Assembly (NCBI GenBank): GCA_002319075.1
Contig: NVQB01000001.1
Span: 1,798,001 to 1,862,000, forward strand
Length of the DNA stretch: 64,000 nucleotides
Reading direction: 5' to 3'
DNA from: Sphingobacteriaceae bacterium
GTDB lineage: Bacteria; Bacteroidota; Bacteroidia; B-17B0; Aurantibacillaceae
The stretch's first letter is position 1; each line of letters opens with the position of its first letter. Below are positions 46,265-55,158 of this stretch, piece by piece. The notes under the pieces were generated by a model. That model was not told where the DNA came from, ran no database searches, and was given only the letters and a program-made list of their open reading frames with translations. The position numbers and the translations under genes were made by a program.

Positions 46265-48058
46265 TTATTTCTCTTTTCGCAACATAGCGTCTTTAATATT
46301 TTCCAGATCTCCTTTTGGAATAGAATCTATGAGCTTACGGGTATACTCGCTTTTGGGATTCAAATAAATCTCATCGGGATCTCCCATCTCTTCTATCTTT
46401 CCTTTTTGCATTACCACCATGCGATCACTCATAAATTTCACAACGCTTAAATCGTGACTGATAAATATGTAAGTAAACTTAAATTCCTTCTTTAATTCGT
46501 TTAATAAGTTCAAAACCTGAGCCTGTACGCTCACATCCAGAGCACTTACACTTTCATCGCAGATAATAAATTTAGGATTTAGTCCCAAAGCGCGCGCAAT
46601 GCAAATCCGCTGACGTTGCCCGCCGCTAAACTCATGTGGATAACGGTTATAGTGTTTTTCTTCAAGACCAACCCGTTTTAAAAGTTCTATCACTTTGGCT
46701 TTTCGTTCTGCCTGCGTCTTAAAAATTTGATGGACACGCATAGGCTCTTCAATGGCCGATCCAATTGTAATGCGTGGGTTTAAAGAAGAGTACGGATCCT
46801 GGAAAATCAGCTGCATATCTTTGCGATACTGACGGAATTCACTTTCATCCATAGTCAATAGATCTCGATTTTTGTATAGAACACTTCCTCCACTAGCTTC
46901 CGCTAATTTTAAAATAGTTCGTCCCAGGGTGGTTTTACCACAGCCGCTTTCCCCAACCAATCCTAACGTTTCTCCCTCATACACATCAAAGCTCACGTCA
47001 TCCACTGCTTTACTATAGCTTAGCACTTTTCCTAAAAAGGTTTTTTTAGCAGGAAACCACGTTCGCACATTTTTAAGTTCTAAAATTTTCTCCCTTTGAT
47101 ATAGTTCTTTGTGCTCTGCCTCACGTTCATTTGATGTGATGATCGCGCTCTTTAACGCTTCACTAACATTCGTATCTACTTCAATAATTTCTCCGTTCTC
47201 CCCCCGAGTCATAAAATCACTAACTACCGGTAAACGCTTTACTCTAAAATCTAAAGGTGGGCGACATGCCAACAAACTTTTTGTATAAGGATGTTTCGGG
47301 TCAGAAAAAATTTCGAAAACCGGACCCTGCTCTACAATTTTGCCTTTATACATTACCACTACCTGGTCTGCAAGCTCCGCAATAACGCCAAGATCATGAG
47401 TAATGAACATAATACCCATCTGATACTGCTGCTGCAGTTTTTGTAATAGTTCCAGAATTGTTTTCTGAACGGTAACATCTAAAGCTGTAGTAGGTTCGTC
47501 GGCAATTAAAACGCTTGGTTCGCAACTGATAGCCATTGCTATCATGACCCTTTGTTTTTGTCCACCCGACAGTTGATGAGGATACCTGTCGAACATTAAT
47601 TCCGGTGCAGGCAGCTGCACTTCTTTAAAAAGATCAATTGTTTTTTGCCTCGCTGTTTCTTTAGACACCTGACGATGTAGAAGAATAGCTTCCATTACCT
47701 GCTCACCACATTTCATAACCGGATTAAGCGAAGTCATTGGTTCCTGGAAAATCATCGCGATTTCATTACCGCGGTATTTTCGCATTTCTTCTATCTCCGT
47801 TTTTACCAGATCAATTCTCTTGCCCTCTTTACTGTGGTAAATAATTTCTCCGCTGGTTATTTTTCCAGGGGGATTTGGTATCAGGCGCATGACTGAAAGT
47901 GAAGTCACTGATTTTCCAGAGCCGCTCTCACCCACAATGCCAATAGTTTCACCTTTATTTAAAGTAAAAGAAACATCATTCACAGCTTTTACAAGCTCCG
48001 TTTCTGTTTTAAACTGTGTTACAAGGTTCTTTACTTCCAGCAGAGGCTGCTTATGCAT
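46265..48058 (-). CDS. Peptide ABC transporter ATPase, two fused domains (DppD-DppF type)
   Basis: A 597-residue protein with two ABC domains. First domain: Walker [10 protein letters not shown], signature LSGGQKQRV, Walker [12 protein letters not shown]. Second domain (from about 330): Walker [13 protein letters not shown], signature [15 protein letters not shown], Walker [12 protein letters not shown]. Both domains carry the C-terminal peptide/nickel-uptake extension (HPYTKSLL in the first, SEYTRKLI in the second). Fusion of DppD and DppF is common in such transporters. The permeases are not adjacent; a matching binding lipoprotein lies at 18171-19919. A box TAAGTTTA lies 6 nt before the ATG. 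Confidence 0.93.
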   Translation of the reverse strand: MHKQPLLEVKNLVTQFKTETELVKAVNDVSFTLNKGETIGIVGESGSGKSVTSLSVMRLIPNPPGKITSGEIIYHSKEGKRIDLVKTEIEEMRKYRGNEIAMIFQEPMTSLNPVMKCGEQVMEAILLHRQVSKETARQKTIDLFKEVQLPAPELMFDRYPHQLSGGQKQRVMIAMAISCEPSVLIADEPTTALDVTVQKTILELLQKLQQQYQMGIMFITHDLGVIAELADQVVVMYKGKIVEQGPVFEIFSDPKHPYTKSLLACRPPLDFRVKRLPVVSDFMTRGENGEIIEVDTNVSEALKSAIITSNEREAEHKELYQREKILELKNVRTWFPAKKTFLGKVLSYSKAVDDVSFDVYEGETLGLVGESGCGKTTLGRTILKLAEASGGSVLYKNRDLLTMDESEFRQYRKDMQLIFQDPYSSLNPRITIGSAIEEPMRVHQIFKTQAERKAKVIELLKRVGLEEKHYNRYPHEFSGGQRQRICIARALGLNPKFIICDESVSALDVSVQAQVLNLLNELKKEFKFTYIFISHDLSVVKFMSDRMVVMQKGKIEEMGDPDEIYLNPKSEYTRKLIDSIPKGDLENIKDAMLRKEK

Positions 48059-48064
48059 AATTTA

Positions 48065-48072
48065 TAAACTTA
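48065..48072 (-). promoter_or_regulatory. Possible -7 box before the peptide ABC ATPase
   Basis: Minus-strand TAAGTTTA differs from TAnnTTTG in the last base and ends 6 nt before the ATG at 48058. Confidence 0.3.
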
Positions 48073-48166
48073 CTTTGCGATTAAAGTAAGAAATATTTTC
48101 AATATAAATTCTTTAAAGAAAGTAAGAAACCAACACCCACAGGGTTGAAACTGGCATCAGGTAATG

Positions 48167-48835
48167 TTAATTCAATTTAAACTGAATGTATTTGATATCC
48201 TCGCCTTTGTCAGTGAACATCTTCTCATAATAGGTCTTAATTTTAATGAGTTCTTCTCTATCTGCCGGACAATTTTTGTAGAGATCATTTGTGTGCCAAA
48301 TCAGGGGGAATCTATTTTCTTCAATCACTTCTAAAGTATATTCATAGAAGCTGGTGCTGTCTGTTTTCAGGTGGACGATGCCGTCTTTTTTAAGGATTTT
48401 TTTATAACGCTCTGTAAAGAGATTGTGCGTTAAACGCGCGCGCGCCCGGGTGCTTTGCGGTTGAGGATCAGGAAAAGTTATCCATATTTCGTCAACTTCA
48501 TTCTCTGCAAAGCAATAGTCAATAAAATCGATGCGTGTTCTTAAAAATCCCACATTGTGCATATTCTCGGCAAGTGCTTGTGAAGCTCCCGTCCATATGC
48601 GATTTCCTTTAATATCCACCCCTATGTAATTTCTACCTGGATTATTTTTCGCCAAACCTACAGTATACTCGCCTTTTCCGCAACCTAACTCGAGAATGAT
48701 AGGATGATCGTTTTTAAAATATTCAGAACGCCATTTGCCTTTCAGATCAAAGCCCTTCTGTAGATTTTCGTAAAACAGGGTAAAACAATTTTTGAATGTT
48801 TCGAAATCGGCAAATTTTTCTTGTTTACTTGGCAT
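48167..48835 (-). CDS. trmB: tRNA (guanine-N7-)-methyltransferase
   Basis: A 222-residue SAM-dependent enzyme that methylates G46 in the tRNA variable loop. ATG at 48835 is preferred over a TTG six codons earlier. Motifs: LELGCGKGEYTVGLA (SAM site), IGVDIKGNRIW, and FPDPQPQSTRARARLTH, the family signature in place of the usual PDPWPKK. It sits between the ABC exporter (57 bp) and the peptide ATPase in a same-strand run. Confidence 0.93.
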   Translation of the reverse strand: MPSKQEKFADFETFKNCFTLFYENLQKGFDLKGKWRSEYFKNDHPIILELGCGKGEYTVGLAKNNPGRNYIGVDIKGNRIWTGASQALAENMHNVGFLRTRIDFIDYCFAENEVDEIWITFPDPQPQSTRARARLTHNLFTERYKKILKKDGIVHLKTDSTSFYEYTLEVIEENRFPLIWHTNDLYKNCPADREELIKIKTYYEKMFTDKGEDIKYIQFKLN

Positions 48836-48891
48836 ACATTTAAATCCTTCCAACCTCTGACAAGGAGTGGTTACTGATTATTATTACTCTG

Positions 48892-50661
48892 TCAGGAGCT
48901 TATTATTTCTTCTTTATTCTGTAACTCATTTAACTTTTTAAAACGGCTGTCGCGTCCCATCAAATCAGGTATAGAGCCCTCCTCAATAATTTCTCCCTGG
49001 TCAAATACCAAAACTTTATTTACATGTTTAATGGTTGACAAGCGGTGAGCGATGATAATTGACGTTCTGCCCTCCGAAATTTTTTCAACGGCCCTCTGGA
49101 TTAAAATCTCTGTTTGTGTATCAATAGTGGCTGTTGCTTCATCTAAAATAAAAATAGAAGGCTGATAAACAAAGGCCCGGATAAATGCAATAAGCTGGCG
49201 CTGACCTGCCGAGAGACTTTGCCCGCGTTCTGTTACCTGGTACTGAAATCCTCCTGGCAAAGAAAGGATGTATTCGTACAATCCAATCTCTTTGGTGGCA
49301 CGTTCTACTTCTTCAAACTGAATCGCAGAATTATTGAGCGTAATGTTGTTTAAAATAGAGTCGTTAAACAAATAAACATCCTGTAAAACAACTCCTGTAT
49401 TTTTTCTTAAGGATTCTAAATCAAAATCCCTGATTTCTATTCCATCTATAAAAATGTGCCCTTTGTTGTATTCATAAAAGCGGCTCAATAAATTAATGAT
49501 CGTCGACTTTCCTGCTCCCGTAGCACCTACTAAAGCTATAGTTTGACCGGCATTAATTTTAAAAGAAACATTCTTCAATACAAAATGGTCTTTTCTATAG
49601 GCGAACCAAACATCTTTAAATTCAATGTTATCCTTTACGCTTTCAAAATTCAGAGTTCCGGTATTGGAAATTTTTTCATCGGTATCCAAAACTTTAAAAA
49701 CACGCTCTGCAGACACAATTCCCATTTGCAAAGTATTTAAACGATCTGCCAACATGCGAATCGGACGAAACAACATGTTGATCATCATTACAAAAAAAGT
49801 AATATCGCCAAGATTAATAGCGTATGAACTTCCCTTAACACCCACAAACCAAATAATGAGCGCGATAGAAAATGAAGATAAAATTTCTACAACCGGAAAA
49901 AAAACAGAATAATAAAAAATGGATTTAATGTTGGCGATGCGGTGTTGTGCATTTATTTCTTTAAATTTTTCCAGTTCTCTGTCTTCGCGATTGAAAAGTT
50001 GAACAAGCCGCATCCCTGTAATATGCTCTTGTGTAAATGTATTTAAAGCTGCAACAGCATTCCTCACCAGAGTGAAAGTTTTTTTTACCCCCCTTTTAAA
50101 GAGCGCTGTTGCTATAAATAGCAAAGGAATAGTGCTCAAAGCTAAAAAGGCAAGGATCCAGTTTTTTACAAACATGGCTACAATAAAAATAATCAGCATC
50201 ACAATGTCACCGGCAATCACGATAAATCCTTGTGAAAAAACATCACTCAGGCTCTCTATGTCTGAAATAGCTCTTGTAACTAATGTTCCCACCGGTGAGT
50301 TGTCGAAGTAGGTGTTTTTCAAATGCAATATATGTGTATACACCTGGTTGCGAAGGTCCTTTACAATGTTTTGTCCAAGCAAATTTGTAATGCGGATATT
50401 AATTACCTGCAGAAAAGCTTCCAACAAAAGAAACCCAAGAATAACAAGACAGATGTAGTTTAATTTTTCACTGCTTCGTTCCTTTATTACGTAGTCATTT
50501 AAAGCGGTACTGATTAGCAAAGGGCGAACAATGGCCAGCGCTGACAAAGCTAAGGTCATAAACACCGCTCCATAAAAAAGTTTTTTATAGGACTTTGTAT
50601 AGCTTAGAATTCTGCGGATCATCCCCAGGTTTAATCCTTTATTTTTTACTTCATTGCTCAC
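48892..50661 (-). CDS. ABC exporter, fused permease-ATPase (MsbA-like)
   Basis: A 589-residue half transporter. Six transmembrane helices occupy about 20-320, followed by the ATPase: Walker A VGATGAGKST, Q loop VLQDVYLF, signature LSAGQRQLIAFIRA, Walker B IFILDEATATID, H loop IIIAHRLSTI. It works as a dimer. This class moves lipids, lipopolysaccharide precursors or drugs; the substrate is not determined by sequence. It overlaps truA by 4 bp, so the two are coupled. Confidence 0.9.
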   Translation of the reverse strand: MSNEVKNKGLNLGMIRRILSYTKSYKKLFYGAVFMTLALSALAIVRPLLISTALNDYVIKERSSEKLNYICLVILGFLLLEAFLQVINIRITNLLGQNIVKDLRNQVYTHILHLKNTYFDNSPVGTLVTRAISDIESLSDVFSQGFIVIAGDIVMLIIFIVAMFVKNWILAFLALSTIPLLFIATALFKRGVKKTFTLVRNAVAALNTFTQEHITGMRLVQLFNREDRELEKFKEINAQHRIANIKSIFYYSVFFPVVEILSSFSIALIIWFVGVKGSSYAINLGDITFFVMMINMLFRPIRMLADRLNTLQMGIVSAERVFKVLDTDEKISNTGTLNFESVKDNIEFKDVWFAYRKDHFVLKNVSFKINAGQTIALVGATGAGKSTIINLLSRFYEYNKGHIFIDGIEIRDFDLESLRKNTGVVLQDVYLFNDSILNNITLNNSAIQFEEVERATKEIGLYEYILSLPGGFQYQVTERGQSLSAGQRQLIAFIRAFVYQPSIFILDEATATIDTQTEILIQRAVEKISEGRTSIIIAHRLSTIKHVNKVLVFDQGEIIEEGSIPDLMGRDSRFKKLNELQNKEEIISS

Positions 50662-51419
50662 TCAAAAATTTCTTTTGGATATTTAATTCCTGTTAAAAAT
50701 AAGGCATTGGCAGGAGCATTGTTTCCAGCAACTCTTCTGTCTTTTGCTTCTATAATTTTTTTAAAATCGCTTATGGTAATCTTGTTCTTACCCACCATAA
50801 CCAGAGTGCCCACAATGGCTCTTACCATGCCTCTTAGAAAGCGATCGGCACTTATTGTAAAGCGCCATTCATGCTCTGCACTTTTTTGCCATACTGCTTT
50901 GGTAATTTTACAGTTGTTTGTTTTATTTTGTGTATTCACTTTGCTAAAGCTTGTAAAATCTTCGTATTCCAGAAGAGTTGCGGCCGCCCTGTTCATCACC
51001 TCAAAATCCAATTCACCGTAAACGTACCAGCTAAAGCTATCTCTAAAAGGATTTTTATGTTGATTGACGTAATAGTAGTAAACCCTCTGCGTAGCTTCAA
51101 ACCTGGCGTGAGAAGTATCTTTTACTTTTTGAATATTTTGAATCGCAATAGTTGGCGGAAGAATGGTATTGAATTTATAGATCCAATGATCTTTATTTTC
51201 AATCAGATCAACACAATGACTATCGAAATGCGCAACGTAATTCTTTGCGTGTACCCCCGAATCTGTTCTTCCACAACCCACAAGATCAATCTTTTCCTTT
51301 AAAAGCATAGAAAGTTTTTCTTCCAAAACCTGCTCTACAGTACTGGCCGTGTTCTCTTGTATTTGCCAACCATTAAAGTTTGTGCCATTGTAAGAAAGCG
51401 TTAAAAAAAAACGAGCCAT
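50658..51419 (-). CDS. truA: tRNA pseudouridine(38-40) synthase
   Basis: A 253-residue enzyme that makes pseudouridine at positions 38-40 of the tRNA anticodon arm. The catalytic Asp is in GCGRTDSGVHAKNYVAHFD (about 50-68); ARFEATQRVYYYYVN and RFLRGMVRAIVGTL are the other family landmarks. It is the first gene of a five-gene minus-strand run. A TAACTTTG box ends 4 nt before its ATG. Confidence 0.95.
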   Translation of the reverse strand: MARFFLTLSYNGTNFNGWQIQENTASTVEQVLEEKLSMLLKEKIDLVGCGRTDSGVHAKNYVAHFDSHCVDLIENKDHWIYKFNTILPPTIAIQNIQKVKDTSHARFEATQRVYYYYVNQHKNPFRDSFSWYVYGELDFEVMNRAAATLLEYEDFTSFSKVNTQNKTNNCKITKAVWQKSAEHEWRFTISADRFLRGMVRAIVGTLVMVGKNKITISDFKKIIEAKDRRVAGNNAPANALFLTGIKYPKEIFE

Positions 51420-51423
51420 TGCG

Positions 51424-51431
51424 CAAAGTTA
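51424..51431 (-). promoter_or_regulatory. -7 promoter box TAnnTTTG of truA
   Basis: Minus-strand TAACTTTG, exact match, 4 nt before the ATG at 51419. Probably drives the truA run. No TTG at the expected -33 distance. Confidence 0.55.
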
Positions 51432-51451
51432 GGGTTATTTGATTATATATT

Positions 51452-51586
51452 GCCACAGATTTCGCAGATTTCACAGATGAATTATTGACGCATTGCGAAG
51501 AAAAGTCTTAATGTTTTAAATTAGAAGTTAGACTCCCATGTACAAATTGCATAAAAACTATCAGCGAAAACAGTGAAATCTGTGGC
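51452..51586. repeat. Inverted 12-bp repeat pair in an intergenic spacer
   Basis: GCCACAGATTTC at 51452-51463 and its exact reverse complement GAAATCTGTGGC at 51575-51586 flank 111 bp between the divergent truA and rlmD. The left arm is followed by a related GCAGATTTCACAG. The 10-mer AATCTGTGGC also occurs at about 1684-1693, near the thiL/gldH repeat. Confidence 0.75.
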
Positions 51587-51643
51587 GAAAGAGCGAGGTA
51601 TTTCCAGTATTCCCCTTAAATCACTACTTTTACAGGCTCATTT

Positions 51644-53050
51644 ATGTCGAAGATTAAGAAGAATTTTGTTTTAGAAAACCTGGAAGTAGTTGACATCAGC
51701 ACCGAAGGAAAAGCCATTGCGAAAAATGATGGTCTTGTTGTTTTTATTGATGGTGCTGTTCCCGGTGATATGGTGGACGTTATGGTACATCGCAAAAAAA
51801 ACAGTTTTGCTGAGGGAACCGTTCATAAAATGAACAAACTTTCTGAATACCGCGTACAACCCCTGTGCGAGCATTTTGGAACCTGTGGTGGCTGCAAATG
51901 GCAAAACCTGAATTATAAAACGCAACTTGATTTCAAGCAAAAATATGTTTTCGATGCCTTTACACGCATAGGTAAACTGGACTTTCCTGACTTACTTCCG
52001 ATTTTAGGAAACGAAAAAGACTATTACTACCGTAATAAATTGGAATTTTCTTTCTCCAATAAAAAATGGCTTACCAAGGAACAAATGGATTCTGAAGTAG
52101 TTATTGAAAATAAAAATGCCTTGGGATTTCACATACCCGGTATGTTCGATAAAATTCTTGCCATTGAAAATTGTTATTTACAAAACGAGCCCAGTAACAC
52201 CATACGGAACAAAGTACGCGACTACGCCTTTAAAAACAAACTCACTTTTTTCGACATAAGAAATAAATCAGGTCTTCTTAGAACCTTAATGATTCGCACT
52301 ACCAGCACCGGAGAGATCATGGTGGTACTTTCTGTTTTTGAATGGCTGGAAAAAGAAACCTTTGCTTTGCTGGAATTCATGAAGATCGAATTCCCTCAAA
52401 TTACTTGCCTGCAATACGTTCACAACGACAAAGGGAACGATACTTTTTTCGGCCTGGACATTAAAACCTATTACGGCAGAGATCACATCCTCGAAGAGAT
52501 GGAAGGCCTAAAATTTAAGATCAGCGCCAAATCCTTTTACCAGACCAATTCTGAACAAGCCTATAACTTATATAAAATTACCCGCGATTTCGCAGGTTTA
52601 ACCGGAGAAGAACTTGTTTACGACCTTTACACAGGCACTGGCACCATTGCTAACTTTGTGGCAAGACAGGCAAAAAAAGTTGTCGGAATTGAATATGTAG
52701 AAGATGCCATTAAAGACGCAGTAGAAAATTCAAAAACAAATAACATAGGTAACACACTTTTCTTCGCAGGAAACATGAAAGATGTTCTTAATGAAGAATT
52801 CCTGACTACCCATGGACATCCCGATGTTATCATTACTGATCCTCCGCGTGCAGGAATGGATCCGGAAGTGGTAAGCGTGATCTTAAAAGCACGACCAAAA
52901 AAAGTAGTTTATGTAAGTTGTAATCCCAGCACGCAGGCAAGAGATTTAGCTTTAATGCAGGATCAGTACAAAATAATTAAGACCCAACCTGTGGACATGT
53001 TTCCCCAAACTGCGCATATAGAGAATGTTACCTTACTTGAGCGAATGTGA
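51644..53050 (+). CDS. rlmD: 23S rRNA (uracil-C5)-methyltransferase, RlmD/RlmCD type
   Basis: A 468-residue enzyme methylating uridine in 23S rRNA. An N-terminal TRAM domain (about 5-65) is followed by the Fe-S cysteines CEHFGTCGGCKWQNL with the fourth in IENCYLQ, a SAM site DLYTGTGTIANF, and the catalytic segment TDPPRAGMD and YVSCNPST. Which uridine (747 or 1939) cannot be said. It runs divergently from truA. Confidence 0.92.
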   Translation: MSKIKKNFVLENLEVVDISTEGKAIAKNDGLVVFIDGAVPGDMVDVMVHRKKNSFAEGTVHKMNKLSEYRVQPLCEHFGTCGGCKWQNLNYKTQLDFKQKYVFDAFTRIGKLDFPDLLPILGNEKDYYYRNKLEFSFSNKKWLTKEQMDSEVVIENKNALGFHIPGMFDKILAIENCYLQNEPSNTIRNKVRDYAFKNKLTFFDIRNKSGLLRTLMIRTTSTGEIMVVLSVFEWLEKETFALLEFMKIEFPQITCLQYVHNDKGNDTFFGLDIKTYYGRDHILEEMEGLKFKISAKSFYQTNSEQAYNLYKITRDFAGLTGEELVYDLYTGTGTIANFVARQAKKVVGIEYVEDAIKDAVENSKTNNIGNTLFFAGNMKDVLNEEFLTTHGHPDVIITDPPRAGMDPEVVSVILKARPKKVVYVSCNPSTQARDLALMQDQYKIIKTQPVDMFPQTAHIENVTLLERM

Positions 53051-53120
53051 TTAAATCTTTAAATCTCCCTATTTTCGTCGATTTGTAAGGGTAATCCTTT
53101 ACTTTGGCACTAAATTTTCA

Positions 53121-53128
53121 TAGTTTTG
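53121..53128 (+). promoter_or_regulatory. -7 promoter box of the small lipoprotein pair
   Basis: TAGTTTTG, exact TAnnTTTG, 19 nt before the ATG at 53148, giving a short conventional leader. Confidence 0.45.
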
Positions 53129-53147
53129 CGTTAAATAAATCTAAACC

Positions 53148-53399
53148 ATGAAAAAATTTACAATCCTTGCTGCATGCTTTAGCTTGCTAAGCTTAGCGTC
53201 ATGCAAAAAAGACAGAACGTGCGACTGCACAACAACCTACACAAGTTCGTCAGGAAACACAACTACCAGCACTGACAAAGTAATTCTTTTAGAAAGTAAA
53301 AAATCTGATGCGAAATCGCTTTGCCAAAAAACTACCTGGACATCAGTTGGTAACTCGGGATCCACTTCAACCACAGTTCAAGATTGTAAACTTAATTAA
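53148..53399 (+). CDS. Small Cys-rich lipoprotein, first of a pair
   Basis: An 83-residue lipoprotein: signal MKKFTILAACFSLLSLASC with lipobox LASC. The mature part starts CKKDRTCDCTTTYTSSSG, is rich in Ser/Thr, and has further cysteines in SLCQKTTW and VQDCKLN. The same layout recurs in the next gene 9 bp downstream. No function known to me; the five cysteines suggest disulfides or metal binding outside the inner membrane. Confidence 0.75.
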   Translation: MKKFTILAACFSLLSLASCKKDRTCDCTTTYTSSSGNTTTSTDKVILLESKKSDAKSLCQKTTWTSVGNSGSTSTTVQDCKLN

Positions 53400-53408
53400 T
53401 CTAAAAAC

Positions 53409-53705
53409 ATGAAAACAAATTTAATATTAGCTTTAAGTATTCTTGCAATTGCGTCTACGTCGTGCAGAAAAGAACGCACTTGTGAGTGCAAAACTACATC
53501 CACAGAAGTTATCACTGGTTTTGGTGCTCAGACAAACACTTACACGTCATCTGACAAAGTGGTAATGGAAAAACAGAAAAAGAGTCAATTTAAATACTCT
53601 AATCAATGTTTCTCGACTCGCACCACTGACAATGACTCTGGTGGCAATGGAGCTACAGCATGGAGTTCACAAACAACAAATGAAACAATTTGTGAAGTAA
53701 AATAA
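53409..53705 (+). CDS. Small Cys-rich lipoprotein, second of a pair
   Basis: A 98-residue lipoprotein: MKTNLILALSILAIASTSC, then RKERTCECKTTSTEV, matching KKDRTCDCTTTYTSS of the gene before. Later cysteines are in NQCFSTRT and TICEVK, in the same order as in the partner. The two are tandem paralogues and cotranscribed, with a terminator 20 bp downstream. It carries a Gly/Asn insertion (GGNGAT) that the other lacks. Confidence 0.75.
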   Translation: MKTNLILALSILAIASTSCRKERTCECKTTSTEVITGFGAQTNTYTSSDKVVMEKQKKSQFKYSNQCFSTRTTDNDSGGNGATAWSSQTTNETICEVK

Positions 53706-53725
53706 ATATTTCCATCTTATAACAG

Positions 53726-53755
53726 GCCACTCCCGCATTTGGAGTGGCTTTTTTT
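53726..53755 (+). terminator. Rho-independent terminator of the lipoprotein pair
   Basis: GCCACTCC and GGAGTGGC form an 8-bp stem with a 7-nt loop, followed by seven T. Confidence 0.92.
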
Positions 53756-53781
53756 ATGCCCCAAAAAACCGCTTATTTTTG

Positions 53782-53789
53782 TATTTTTG
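53782..53789 (+). promoter_or_regulatory. -7 promoter box of pheS
   Basis: TATTTTTG, exact TAnnTTTG, 9 nt before the ATG at 53799 and 15 nt before the in-frame ATG at 53805. Confidence 0.5.
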
Positions 53790-53798
53790 TACCCTATT

Positions 53799-54827
53799 AT
53801 GGGAATGACAGAAAAAATAAATAGTTTAATGGAAGAGGTAGATGCATTTGCTGCCCAAACCAAAGAACAGGTTGAAGAATACAGGATAAAATGGTTGAGT
53901 AAAAAAGGCGAAGTAAGTGCCTTGTTTGACGATTTTAAAAATGTGCCTTCCGATATTAAAAAAGAGGTTGGCCAAAAATTAAATGAGCTTAAATTAAAAG
54001 CGCAGGATAAGATCAATCACCTGAAAGAAAAATTCGAGTCCTCAGAATCGGATAACACGCCTGCTGCAGATCTTTCTTTACCTGGATTTCCAACGGTTCA
54101 GAATGGAAGTCGTCACCCTTTAACTTTGGTTAAAAATCAAATCATAGATATTTTTTCACGCATAGGTTTTACTGTAAGCGATGGAAAAGAAATTGAAGAC
54201 GACTGGCATAATTTTACTGCTTTAAATACGCCGGAAAATCACCCCGCGCGGGACATGCAGGATACTTTTTATGTGAACATTAATCCTGAAATGGTTCTGC
54301 GTACACAAACATCCAGTGTACAGGTTCACATTATGGAACATCAAAAACCGCCTATCCGTACTATTTCTCCGGGTAGAGTTTACCGTAACGAAGCCATAAG
54401 TGCCCGCGCGCACTGCCAGTTTCACCAGGTAGAAGGTTTATACATTGATGAAAAAGTTTCATTTGCCGATTTAAAACAAACGCTTTTATATTTTGCCAAA
54501 GAAATGTTTGGTGCTGATACAAAAATAAGATTACGTCCAAGTTATTTTCCTTTTACGGAGCCCAGTGCTGAAATGGACATAAGCTGCACCATCTGTAAAG
54601 GAAAGGGCTGCAACGTTTGTAAATATACGGGTTGGGTAGAAATTTTAGGCTGTGGCATGGTAGATCCACAAGTTTTGATCAATTGCAAAATTGATGAAAA
54701 TAAATTCAAAGGCTTTGCTTTCGGCATGGGCATTGAGCGTATTGCCATGTTAAAGTACGAAATTAAAGATCTGCGTTTGTTTTTTGAAAACGATAGCCGC
54801 TTCTTAAAACAATTTACTTCTGCATAA
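53799..54827 (+). CDS. pheS: Phenylalanyl-tRNA synthetase, alpha subunit
   Basis: A 342-residue class II aminoacyl-tRNA synthetase subunit. ATG at 53799 is used (53805 also possible); a longer frame back to 53739 runs through the preceding terminator and is rejected. An N-terminal coiled coil (1-85) binds tRNA. The catalytic core has HPARDMQDTFY (motif area), TSSVQVHIME, GRVYRNEAISARAHCQFHQ (motif 2), RLRPSYFPFTEPSAE and FGMGIERIAMLKY (motif 3). Cysteines in CTICKGKGCNVCKYTGW suggest a small metal-binding insertion. The pheT gene is not adjacent. Confidence 0.96.
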   Translation: MGMTEKINSLMEEVDAFAAQTKEQVEEYRIKWLSKKGEVSALFDDFKNVPSDIKKEVGQKLNELKLKAQDKINHLKEKFESSESDNTPAADLSLPGFPTVQNGSRHPLTLVKNQIIDIFSRIGFTVSDGKEIEDDWHNFTALNTPENHPARDMQDTFYVNINPEMVLRTQTSSVQVHIMEHQKPPIRTISPGRVYRNEAISARAHCQFHQVEGLYIDEKVSFADLKQTLLYFAKEMFGADTKIRLRPSYFPFTEPSAEMDISCTICKGKGCNVCKYTGWVEILGCGMVDPQVLINCKIDENKFKGFAFGMGIERIAMLKYEIKDLRLFFENDSRFLKQFTSA

Positions 54828-54834
54828 TTTATAA

Positions 54835-55158
54835 ATGAAGAGCGCCGGACGTATTGAAAATTTAATGAGCATGTTAGAAAAAGAACCGGATGATCTTTTT
54901 TTAAACTACGCACTCGGACTCGAATATGCCAGTGACCTCAACAAAGTAGCCGATGCCGAGAGCCAGTTTAAACTTGTTCTTGGTCTTGATAAAAATTACA
55001 TCCCCGCTTATTATCAGTTAGGACAGTTGTTTGCTTCGCTGCTTCGTATTACTGAAGCGTTAGAGTATTATAACAGCGGATTAGAAAAAGCTAAAGAACA
55101 AAAAAATAACAAAGCCATTAACGAATTTGGCGAGGCTATTTTTATGTTAGAAGACTAA
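54835..55158 (+). CDS. Small TPR protein
   Basis: A 107-residue cytoplasmic protein with about two TPR units: FLNYALGLEYASDLNKVADA and YIPAYYQLGQLFASLLRITE, then ALEYYNSGLEKAKEQK. It follows pheS by 7 bp and is probably cotranscribed. Its 3' end overlaps the convergent SWIM gene by 4 bp. Function unknown. Confidence 0.75.
   Translation: MKSAGRIENLMSMLEKEPDDLFLNYALGLEYASDLNKVADAESQFKLVLGLDKNYIPAYYQLGQLFASLLRITEALEYYNSGLEKAKEQKNNKAINEFGEAIFMLED

Noticed and set aside
53739-53798. N-terminal extension of pheS
   Set aside because: It runs through a strong terminator and a promoter box; the ATG at 53799 gives the family's normal length.
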